Notes under the pieces: generated by a model
Told to the model about the DNA's origin: nothing
What the model saw: only the letters and a program-made list of their open reading frames with translations
Database searches by the model: none
Program-made: the position numbers and the translations under genes
Source of the DNA: Omnitrophica WOR_2 bacterium RIFCSPLOWO2_12_FULL_51_8
GTDB taxonomy: Bacteria; Omnitrophota; Gorgyraeia; Gygaellales; Profunditerraquicolaceae
Length of the DNA stretch: 5,439 nt
NCBI GenBank assembly: GCA_001805895.1
Contig: MHHD01000065.1
Span: 1 to 5,439, forward strand
Direction: 5' to 3'
Part shown: in pieces, positions 1 to 5,272 of the stretch
Layout: every line of letters begins with the position of its first letter
How positions within the stretch are numbered: position 1 is the first letter of the stretch

Positions 1-1
1 C

Positions 2-358
2 GTTTGGGAAAATTCAAATAATACCCCCAACGGAGACTATCTGCTTACCTTAAGGGTGTTTACAGATAGTAATAAGGAATTTAAACGTACATTAGAGGTA
101 AGGGCGGGTAATATCAATTATGGAGATGTCTCTGGAAACGGCACCGTCTCGGCGTATGACGCGGCCTTAGTCGCCCGGTATAGCGCGGGGATATTAAAAG
201 ATTCCGAGATACCCGCTGTCAGTAACGGCCTGAGCCCGGAGCAATTCAGGCAGAGGGCAAAGGTTTCCAGCTCATCAGGCAGCTTAGGCAATGATGACGC
301 CGGCCTGATCGCGCAGCGGGCGGTGCGGTTGATCATCGCGTTTCCCGCCGAACACTAA
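2..358 (+). CDS. C-terminal end of a secreted/surface protein with dockerin-like module (5' partial)
   Basis: The frame is open from the first bases of the window to the TAA at 356-358, so the gene begins upstream and only about 118 residues are visible. The GTG at 56 is internal, because the same frame continues upstream with a beta-strand-like stretch (NGDYLLTLRVFTD) typical of the end of an Ig-like or beta-sandwich domain. Next comes GDVSGNGTVSAYDAAL, which matches the first calcium-binding repeat of type I dockerins (G-D-V-x-G-x-G-x-V-x-x-x-D-A). A second repeat (AKVSSSSGSLGNDDAGLIAQRAV, then IIAFP before the C-terminus) keeps the helix but has lost most calcium ligands. Dockerins normally bind cohesin modules on scaffolds or cell-surface proteins; in non-cellulolytic bacteria the partner is usually unknown. 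The enzymatic or adhesive part lies outside the window, so the product's activity cannot be named. It is probably a separate transcription unit from dnaX, since a promoter-like element lies between them. Confidence 0.72.
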   Translation, partial: VWENSNNTPNGDYLLTLRVFTDSNKEFKRTLEVRAGNINYGDVSGNGTVSAYDAALVARYSAGILKDSEIPAVSNGLSPEQFRQRAKVSSSSGSLGNDDAGLIAQRAVRLIIAFPAEH

Positions 359-383
359 TATCTCTTCCAATTAAGATAATTTT

Positions 384-392
384 TGGTATAAT
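384..392 (+). promoter_or_regulatory. Extended -10 promoter element for dnaX (apparently leaderless)
   Basis: The bases TGGTATAAT give a perfect extended -10 (TGnTATAAT). Only 5 nt separate it from the dnaX ATG at 398. Transcription normally starts 6-8 nt after the hexamer, which puts +1 at or next to the start codon and leaves no room for a ribosome binding site; none is seen. The -35 region is weak (TTCCAA at 365-370, three of six matches, 16-nt spacer), as is usual with extended -10 promoters. This element would drive dnaX, recR and the ABC-F gene. Confidence 0.6.
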
Positions 393-397
393 TAGGT

Positions 398-1984
398 ATG
401 CCCTATACGGTTTTTGCCTTGAAATGGCGGCCGAATAATTTTGAAGAGGTTATCGGCCAGGACCACATCACCTTAACCTTAAAGAGCGCGATCCAGAAGA
501 GCCGGCTGGCGCACGCCTATCTCTTTACCGGGCCGAGGGGGGTGGGCAAGACCTCCACTGCCAGGATCTTAGCCAAGGCCTTGAACTGCCAGAACGGCCC
601 GACGGTAAACCCCTGCCAGAACTGCCCGTCCTGCCTGGGGATCGGCCGGGGTAATAGCTTAGATGTGCTGGAAATTGACGGCGCCTCTAACCGCGGCATT
701 GATGAAATCCGCACTTTGCGCGAGAACGTCAAATTCGCTCCGGTGCAGGGAAATTTTAAGATTTATATCATTGACGAAGTGCACCAGATCACCACCGACG
801 GATTCAACGCCCTGCTGAAGACCCTGGAGGAGCCGCCGGAATACGTTAAATTCATTTTTGCCACCACCCATCCGCACAAGGTTATCCCGACTATATTATC
901 GCGCTGCCAACGTTTTGATTTCCGGCGCATCCCGGCGCTGGAGATTGCCGCGCAGCTGGGGCGGATTGCCGCGGCGGAAAAAATCGCCATAGACAAGGAA
1001 GTGCTTTTTGCCATTGCCCGCGCCGCTGACGGCTCATTGCGGGATGCCGAATCCGTGCTGGATCAGCTCTTTTCTTTTTCCAAAGAAAAGATTTCCCTCA
1101 AAGACGTAGTCTCGGTGCTGGGGATTGTGGAGCAGGAGGCGCTCTTTGCCATCGCCGACAAGATCATCCAGAAGGATCCCAACGGGGCGCTCAGTTTATT
1201 TAACCAAATCATTGACCAGGGTAAAGACGCCGGGGTATTCTTGAGCAGCCTGATCGAGCATTTCCGCAACTTGATGGTTGCCAAAGTCTCGCGGGCGGAC
1301 GCCAAATTAATCGACCTGCCGCAGGAGGCCTGCGAAAAATTATTCAGCCAGAGTAATGCCTTTACCCTGGAGGAGATCTTCAGCGCCTTTAATATACTGG
1401 TAAATACCCAGGAGATGGCCAAAAGGCTGGATTCGCTGCGCATACCTTTGGAGATAAGCTTAGTCCGGCTTTCGTATGGCAGGAAGGATCAGCCGGCGCC
1501 GCTTGCCCAGCCAAAACTCCGCTCAGGACCGGCAGCGGCGCCTCCAGCGCCGGCAAAAACGCCGCCTCAGCCAAGCAAGGATTTGAGGCAGGGGGAGCCG
1601 CCGAGGCCTAATGAGGATATCCGCAATTCCCTGTCAGGCGTTTCTCTGGAGCATGTCAAACAGCGCTGGCAGAATATCGTGGATAACTTAAGCCGGGTAA
1701 AAATTTCCGCGGCTGCTTATTTGAGCGAAGGAGAGCCCTTTAAGGTGCAGGGCAATGTCCTGACCGTATCTTTCCCGAAAAATTATTCCCTGCATAAGGA
1801 ATCATTGGAGGCCAGGGACAACCGCGCGATCATCGAGAAGAGCGTTTCCGACCTGCTGAACGTCAACCTGCGGGTGAATTTTATCCTCTCCGAGGAATTA
1901 AAGCAGGGGGAGGATGACCGGAACAATAGTTTTATCAAGACCGCCCTGGAGATGTTTGACGGCCGGGTCATCCGGGAAGAATAA
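398..1984 (+). CDS. dnaX: DNA polymerase III subunit gamma/tau (DnaX)
   Basis: This is the motor subunit of the clamp-loader complex, an AAA+ ATPase that with delta and delta' opens and loads the sliding clamp on primed DNA. The 528-residue product begins MPYTVFALKWRPNNFEEVIGQ, the standard DnaX N-terminus, which fixes the ATG at 398. Visible motifs are Walker A GPRGVGKTS (45-53), the four-cysteine zinc module C64/C73/C76/C79, Walker B IIDEVHQI (124-131, with D126 and E127), sensor 1 FIFATTHPHK (152-161), the SRC motif with arginine finger R169 (168-170), and sensor 2 GSLRDA (212-217). A collar helical domain follows. Residues of roughly 360-410 form a Pro/Ala-rich linker, and the last 115 or so residues resemble the tau C-terminal region. 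It is shorter than E. coli tau (643 aa) but normal for many phyla. No convincing slippery site for a shorter gamma form is seen near the linker. Its stop overlaps the recR start (TAATG), implying translational coupling. Confidence 0.97.
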   Translation: MPYTVFALKWRPNNFEEVIGQDHITLTLKSAIQKSRLAHAYLFTGPRGVGKTSTARILAKALNCQNGPTVNPCQNCPSCLGIGRGNSLDVLEIDGASNRGIDEIRTLRENVKFAPVQGNFKIYIIDEVHQITTDGFNALLKTLEEPPEYVKFIFATTHPHKVIPTILSRCQRFDFRRIPALEIAAQLGRIAAAEKIAIDKEVLFAIARAADGSLRDAESVLDQLFSFSKEKISLKDVVSVLGIVEQEALFAIADKIIQKDPNGALSLFNQIIDQGKDAGVFLSSLIEHFRNLMVAKVSRADAKLIDLPQEACEKLFSQSNAFTLEEIFSAFNILVNTQEMAKRLDSLRIPLEISLVRLSYGRKDQPAPLAQPKLRSGPAAAPPAPAKTPPQPSKDLRQGEPPRPNEDIRNSLSGVSLEHVKQRWQNIVDNLSRVKISAAAYLSEGEPFKVQGNVLTVSFPKNYSLHKESLEARDNRAIIEKSVSDLLNVNLRVNFILSEELKQGEDDRNNSFIKTALEMFDGRVIREE

Positions 1985-2583
1985 TGCCGAACTACACCGA
2001 TTCCATAGAAAAACTTATTGAGAGCCTGATTAAGCTGCCCGGCGTCGGCAGGCGCAGCGCCGAGCGGATAGTCGGTTATATTTTGGGCGCGCCCCGCGAG
2101 GAGATCAGGAATCTATCCGAGGGGCTCTCCAAAGTCAAGGAGTCCGTGGGTTTCTGCCGCATCTGCAATAACTTAAGCGAAGAGGAGCTCTGTAAGATTT
2201 GCCAGGATGTCCGGCGCCAGAAAGAGCTCATCTGTATCGTGGAAAAACCCAGCGACGTCACCGCCATCGAGAAGGCGGGAAATTTCCGGGGCACCTACCA
2301 TGTCTTGCTGGGCTCGATATCCCCCCTGGAGGGCAAAGGCCCCAGCGATTTGAAAGTCGCAGGCCTGTTGGAAAGGGTAAAGCAAAACCAGATCAAGGAA
2401 ATAATCATCGCCACTGACGCCGACACCGAAGGCGAGACCACCGCCATTTATCTTGCCAGCCTGCTCAAGCCCCTGGGGGTGAACCTCAGCCGTATCGGCC
2501 TCGGCCTGCCCGTTGGTTCGAACCTGGAATACGCCGACACCACCACGGTTTCCAAATCCTTAGAGTCCCGCCGCGCTCTTTAA
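1984..2583 (+). CDS. recR: Recombination mediator protein RecR
   Basis: RecR works with RecO (and RecF) to load RecA onto SSB-coated single-stranded gaps during recombinational repair. The 199-residue product is the usual family length. In order it shows a helix-hairpin-helix (LIKLPGVGRRSAERI, 15-29), a zinc finger C58-x2-C61-x8-C70-x2-C73, a Toprim domain starting ICIVEKPSDV (E87) with HVLLGSISPLEG (106-117) and ATDADTEGETTA (143-154), and the C-terminal motif GLPVGSNLEYADTTT (174-188). All family landmarks are present and nothing is truncated. One variation is DAD at 145-147, where E. coli-type RecR has N-P-T; this gives a canonical Toprim DxD. The start codon overlaps the dnaX stop by one base and there is no clear Shine-Dalgarno sequence, so translation is probably coupled. 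The dnaX-recR pairing is widespread, but the ybaB/ebfC gene often found between them is absent. Confidence 0.97.
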   Translation: MPNYTDSIEKLIESLIKLPGVGRRSAERIVGYILGAPREEIRNLSEGLSKVKESVGFCRICNNLSEEELCKICQDVRRQKELICIVEKPSDVTAIEKAGNFRGTYHVLLGSISPLEGKGPSDLKVAGLLERVKQNQIKEIIIATDADTEGETTAIYLASLLKPLGVNLSRIGLGLPVGSNLEYADTTTVSKSLESRRAL

Positions 2584-2587
2584 TCCC

Positions 2588-3673
2588 ATGATTGCCATCA
2601 CCAAGCTTTCTAAAAATTACGGCAAGAAAACCCTGTTTGAAAACATCTCCTTGAGTATCAATAGCGGAGAAAAGATCGGGCTGATCGGCCCCAACGGCTC
2701 CGGCAAAAGCACATTTTTTTCTTTGCTCCTGGGTGAAATAGAGCCTTCGGCGGGAGAGGTGCGGGTGAACAAAAATACCCATATCGGTTACCTGCCGCAG
2801 GAGGCAAGCTTCAAGTCAGAGCAGGCGGTGCTGGCGGAATTGCTCGAGGGCGACAGCCGGATCATCCGCCTGAAAGAAGAAAAGGAAGAGCTGGAGGCGA
2901 AGGGCGCCGCAGGCGCCAAACATTACGGAGAGGTCCTGCACCAGTTGGAGACCTTGGGATTTTTTGAGCTGGAGCACAAGGCCAAAAAGATTTTGATGGG
3001 CCTGGGCTTTAAGGAAAAGGAATTTGCCCGCCCGATAAAGGAATTGAGCGGCGGATGGCAGATGCGGGTTTTATTAGCCAAGCTCCTTGCCTGCCGCTAT
3101 GACCTTTTGCTTTTGGACGAGCCGACCAACTACTTGGATTTGAACGCCGCCCTCTGGCTAAAAGATTTTCTGGCGGGGTTCCGCGGCACCTTCCTGATGA
3201 TTTCCCACGATAAGGCCTTTTTGACCGAGGTAACTAATTATACCCTGATCTTAGAGCGCGGTTCCTTCTTTAAGGTGCGCGGGAATTACGAGCATTACGA
3301 GGAGATCAGGAAGGAAAGGCACATTTTCTTAGAGAAGCAGTTTAAGGAACAGGAGAAGAAGCGGGAGCAGCTGGGGCATTTTGTCGCCCGCTTTCATGCC
3401 CAGCCGAACAAGGCCGCGGCAGTGCGGGCAAAACGCACTGCCCTGGAGCGGCTGGAAAAAGAAGCGGTAGTTTTACCGCCTGACCCCGGCGAGAGCATCA
3501 GGAATTTCCGTTTTCCCGCGGCGCGGCGCGGCGGCTATCAGGTGATGCGGCTGGAAAAGACCTGCAAATCATACGGCGAGGTCCGGGTGTATCAGGGGCT
3601 GGATTTTGAAATCACCCAGGGCGAGAAAGCGGTCCTGGCAGGAGAGAACGGCGAGGCAAGTCTACGCTCTTAA
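2588..3673 (+). CDS. ABC-F family ATPase, N-terminal part (gene split by frameshift)
   Basis: This is the first half of a soluble ABC-F protein (two ATPase domains, no membrane segments). The family binds the ribosomal E site and acts in translation, stalled-ribosome rescue or antibiotic protection. Domain 1 has Walker A GPNGSGKST (34-42), Q-loop YLPQ (68-71), signature LSGGWQMR (153-160), Walker B LLLLDEPTN (D177, E178) and the H-loop histidine H207. The inter-domain linker that reaches toward the P-site tRNA follows (about 225-315), with the typical FVARFHAQPNKAAAVRAKR stretch. Domain 2 starts at about residue 330 but the frame ends at TAA 3671-3673, just after GENGE, in the middle of its Walker A. 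The natural continuation is one frame away, starting by 3658. The ATG is 4 bp after the recR stop with no clear ribosome binding site, so coupling is likely. Which ABC-F subgroup it belongs to (Uup-, YheS- or YdiF-like) cannot be settled by eye. Confidence 0.9.
   Translation: MIAITKLSKNYGKKTLFENISLSINSGEKIGLIGPNGSGKSTFFSLLLGEIEPSAGEVRVNKNTHIGYLPQEASFKSEQAVLAELLEGDSRIIRLKEEKEELEAKGAAGAKHYGEVLHQLETLGFFELEHKAKKILMGLGFKEKEFARPIKELSGGWQMRVLLAKLLACRYDLLLLDEPTNYLDLNAALWLKDFLAGFRGTFLMISHDKAFLTEVTNYTLILERGSFFKVRGNYEHYEEIRKERHIFLEKQFKEQEKKREQLGHFVARFHAQPNKAAAVRAKRTALERLEKEAVVLPPDPGESIRNFRFPAARRGGYQVMRLEKTCKSYGEVRVYQGLDFEITQGEKAVLAGENGEASLRS
3653..3660 (+). other. Single-base deletion (frameshift) in the second Walker A of the ABC-F gene
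   Basis: The observed sequence is GGC GAG GCA AGT CTA. Adding one G to the GG at 3655-3656 gives GGC GAG GGC AAG TCT ACG, which reads G-E-N-G-E-G-K-S-T and then LLKILAGVVEIDSGE without a break. The repaired product is 658 residues, a normal length for a two-domain ABC-F with a C-terminal extension. There is no X-XXY-YYZ slippery heptamer here, so programmed frameshifting is unlikely. The choice is between a sequencing or assembly error and a true inactivating mutation. Confidence 0.85.
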
Positions 3674-3687
3674 AGATCCTTGCCGGG

Positions 3688-4563
3688 GTGGTCGAGATCG
3701 ATAGCGGAGAGCGCATACCGGGGCATAACGTGGAAATCGGCTATTTCTCCCAGACGCGCACCGATGTCTTAAACCCGCAAAATACGGTTTTGCAAGAAGC
3801 CTATTCTGCGGTACCCGGCCCTATCGGATGGGCCGGTACGCGCTTCCGCGCTGCGTCCGGCTTTATGCCGCAGGAAAATATCCGCGCTATCCTGGGCGCG
3901 TTTTTATTCACCGGCGACGACGCGGAAAAGACGGTTAAGGTGCTTTCCGGAGGGGAGAAGAGCCGGTTGATTCTGGCTAAGCTGTTGATTAACCCGCCGA
4001 ATTTCCTGCTGTTGGACGAGCCGACCACCCACTTAGATGTGGACGCGGTGGAGGCGCTGGCGCGCGCGCTTAAGCATTACGACGGGACAATTGTTTTTAT
4101 CAGCCACGATATTTATTTTACCCGGTCGGTGGCGAATAAGGTCTTTGAGGTAAAAAACGGCAGAATCAGGAAATTCGAAGGGAATTTTGATTATTACCTG
4201 GAAAAGAGCAGGCAGGGCGATGGCCTGATCGAGGAGCCTCAGTCAAAGTCCGTCCTGCCAATGCCGAAAAAGATAGACGCGGCCAAGGAGCAGGCCAAAA
4301 TAGAGGAGCGCCGGAGCAAGGAAGAAGACAAAAGGCGTAAGGGCCATAATAGCGCCATCCGGGAAGAGATTAATCAGCTGGAGGCAAAGAGGGAGAAGCT
4401 GGAGCTGGAAAGTTATGCCAAGGCGCGCGCCTTGTCTAACCCCAAGATTTACCGCGACGAGGAAACTGCCCGCGATTACGGCCGGCGGATGAAAGAGATA
4501 GAGAAATTGACTGCGGAAATAAATAACGAGGTCAAAAAGCTGGAAGGCCGGATGATCTGGTGA
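3688..4563 (+). CDS. ABC-F family ATPase, C-terminal part (continuation after frameshift)
   Basis: This frame carries the rest of ATPase domain 2 and the C-terminal extension. The GTG at 3688 is only the first start-like codon in the frame; the true coding continuity begins at the AAG at 3658 (lysine of Walker A), so it is not an independent gene. Numbering on the repaired 658-residue protein: Walker A K358, signature LSGGEKSR (453-460), Walker B LLLDEPTTHLD with D477 and E478, and H-loop H507. Residues of about 559-658 are highly charged and predicted coiled coil, ending EVKKLEGRMIW, as in the extensions of Uup- and YheS-type proteins. Residues 412-425 are an extra segment relative to the family pattern and are encoded by an inverted-repeat-rich insertion (listed separately). 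The selective motifs are otherwise intact, which argues that the gene was functional until very recently or that the frameshift is an error. Confidence 0.88.
   Translation: MVEIDSGERIPGHNVEIGYFSQTRTDVLNPQNTVLQEAYSAVPGPIGWAGTRFRAASGFMPQENIRAILGAFLFTGDDAEKTVKVLSGGEKSRLILAKLLINPPNFLLLDEPTTHLDVDAVEALARALKHYDGTIVFISHDIYFTRSVANKVFEVKNGRIRKFEGNFDYYLEKSRQGDGLIEEPQSKSVLPMPKKIDAAKEQAKIEERRSKEEDKRRKGHNSAIREEINQLEAKREKLELESYAKARALSNPKIYRDEETARDYGRRMKEIEKLTAEINNEVKKLEGRMIW
3811..3839 (+). repeat. Inverted repeat at the edge of a 42-nt in-frame insertion in the ABC-F gene
   Basis: The left arm GTACCCGGCCC (3811-3821) pairs with the right arm GGGCCGGTAC (3830-3839), giving ten base pairs with one bulged C around the 8-nt loop TATCGGAT. 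A second small hairpin, GCGC-TTCC-GCGC, follows at about 3839-3850. The hairpins fall in 3820-3861, whose codons read PIGWAGTRFRAASG, between AVPG and FMPQENIR. ABC-F proteins normally run straight through this point, so the block looks like a small palindromic insertion that kept the frame. What the element is cannot be told from one copy. Confidence 0.55.
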
Positions 4564-4651
4564 GAGAGGGAATTTTAATTTCCCGCAAGAACAAGAATCA
4601 TTTATCCTTTCACAGACATCGGCCATAAATTATCTTTTCCTAAATCTTTCT
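4564..4651. other. Intergenic DNA after the ABC-F gene, nothing recognised
   Basis: This AT-richer stretch holds only a 5-bp stem (GGGAA at 4568-4572 with TTCCC at 4580-4584, 7-nt loop), which is not followed by a T-tract and so is a poor terminator. No gene or known site is visible. It separates the core operon from the repeat region and marks a drop in GC. Confidence 0.5.
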
Positions 4652-4842
4652 CTCCCCGGGCAGACGTCTGACTGCGGCTCGATTCGCTATGTGTTTTGCA
4701 TAGAAGTCCAAAAAGCCGCCAAAAATCACACCAGAATCCACGTAATAACGACGGAATATGAAGAGCCAAGAGAAACCCCTGCCTTTGCCCTTGAAGCCCA
4801 AGTGCCCCAAAATCGCCTGGAAGGAATACGCCTTAAAATAAT
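4652..4842. repeat. Long direct repeat, copy 1 (191 bp)
   Basis: This copy aligns with 5253-5439: 174 of 187 aligned bases match (about 93%), with one 4-nt gap. The repeat begins sharply with CTCCCCGGGCAGACGTCTGA; the bases before it are unrelated in the two copies. It contains the perfect 10-bp palindrome CAGACGTCTG at 4661-4670. The only indel is a tandem GGAA duplication near 4820 (GGAAGGAA here, one unit in copy 2). Beyond 4842 copy 1 continues into sequence that copy 2 cannot be compared with, because the window stops there, so the true repeat may be longer. In the frame beginning at 4652 it is open throughout (see the separate entry). It does not match any IS end or structural RNA that I recognise. 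Confidence 0.92.
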
Positions 4843-4864
4843 GAGAATTTTTGAGGGGTTTTAG
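4691..4864 (+). CDS. Possible 57-codon reading frame in repeat copy 1, doubtful
   Basis: The frame is open from 4556 to TAG 4862-4864 (103 codons stop to stop), but the only plausible start is the GTG at 4691, with no ribosome binding site. It reads VFCIEVQKAAKNHTRIHV and on to EGIRLKIMRIFEGF. Copy 2 has the same frame open from 5241 to TAA 5436-5438 and would end NRLEYALK; the GGAA duplication in copy 1 shifts the frame and extends the C-terminus. Six of 13 substitutions between copies fall at third codon positions, which is only weakly suggestive of coding. I do not recognise the peptide. It may be the 3' remnant of a gene carried by the repeat, or a chance frame. Confidence 0.2.
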   Translation: MFCIEVQKAAKNHTRIHVITTEYEEPRETPAFALEAQVPQNRLEGIRLKIMRIFEGF

Positions 4865-5005
4865 ACCTGGATTAGCCTATTTGGCTTTTAGCGGGGTGCA
4901 GTAAATATGAGACCGGTTTTTAAGGTAGGAAGAAACGCCTAACTTGCGGTATACTACAGACTTATCGAAAACAACAGTTTTGGCCATGAAAGGAGCAATT
5001 GACCT
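4865..5005 (+). other. Leader region upstream of the transposase fragment
   Basis: This 141-bp non-coding stretch lies between repeat copy 1 and the transposase-like frame. It contains a good -10-like hexamer TATACT at 4950-4955 but no convincing -35 at the right spacing, and a clear Shine-Dalgarno AGGAG at 4991-4995, ten bases before the ATG at 5006. It probably includes the left part of an insertion sequence, but no terminal inverted repeat can be assigned because the matching right end is missing. Confidence 0.4.
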
Positions 5006-5272
5006 ATGAACCACACCCAATCTTATACCATAAACGGATGCATTTTCCAAGAGTTTTTGGCGCTTTTAGGAAAAGTTGTCCACAGTGACCTGATCAGGCA
5101 GATGGAATACTTGAAAGTAGAGAACGATATCTTAAGGTCAAAATGCCCGAAACGTATAACCACAACCCCGGCTGAAAAGCGCAAACTCATCAGATACGGC
5201 CTTGCCTGTAGAGGCAAGATTAAAGGCATTATCTCAATAGTCAGCTATTCTACTCCCCGGGCAGACGTCTGA
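5006..5272 (+). pseudogene. N-terminal fragment of a transposase/integrase, truncated by repeat copy 2
   Basis: The 88-codon frame has a strong ribosome binding site (AGGAG, 10-nt spacing). Its product MNHTQSYTINGCIFQEFLAL... contains QMEYLKVENDILRSKCPKR, then ITTTPAEKRKLIRYG, then IKGIISIVSYST. In my recollection this pattern is typical of the N-terminal region of integrase-core (DDE, rve-type) transposases common in metagenomic genomes, whose full forms run several hundred residues and continue with T-F-x-R-W after IVSY. Here the family pattern ends at about residue 83 and the frame crosses into the direct repeat, adding only PRADV before TGA 5270-5272. The catalytic domain is absent, so no active transposase is made. 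The fragment could still bind DNA or its element's ends, but that is speculation. Low GC and a strong Shine-Dalgarno set it apart from the dnaX operon and fit horizontal acquisition. Confidence 0.6.

Noticed and set aside
56..358. GTG at 56 as the start of a complete 100-residue protein
   Set aside because: The frame is open to the window edge and the upstream residues continue a beta-sandwich pattern, so the gene is 5' truncated.
974..992. A-rich runs in dnaX (GGAAAAAATC and others) as programmed frameshift sites for a gamma form
   Set aside because: They lie in the ATPase/collar part, not near the domain III-IV linker, and lack a proper slippery heptamer with a following stem-loop and nearby stop.
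2486..2782. 98-codon frame on the minus strand across the recR/ABC-F junction, and similar antisense frames elsewhere
   Set aside because: They are shadows of well-supported + strand genes, with no family motifs or ribosome binding sites.
3650..3673. Programmed -1 ribosomal frameshifting joining the two ABC-F frames
   Set aside because: There is no slippery sequence, and the break falls inside the Walker A, where a precise base loss explains everything.
4568..4584. Intrinsic terminator after the ABC-F gene (GGGAA...TTCCC)
   Set aside because: The stem is only 5 bp and AT-rich at the top, and no T-tract follows.
4950..4955. TATACT as the promoter of the transposase fragment
   Set aside because: No acceptable -35 or extended -10 accompanies it, so it is mentioned only within the leader entry.
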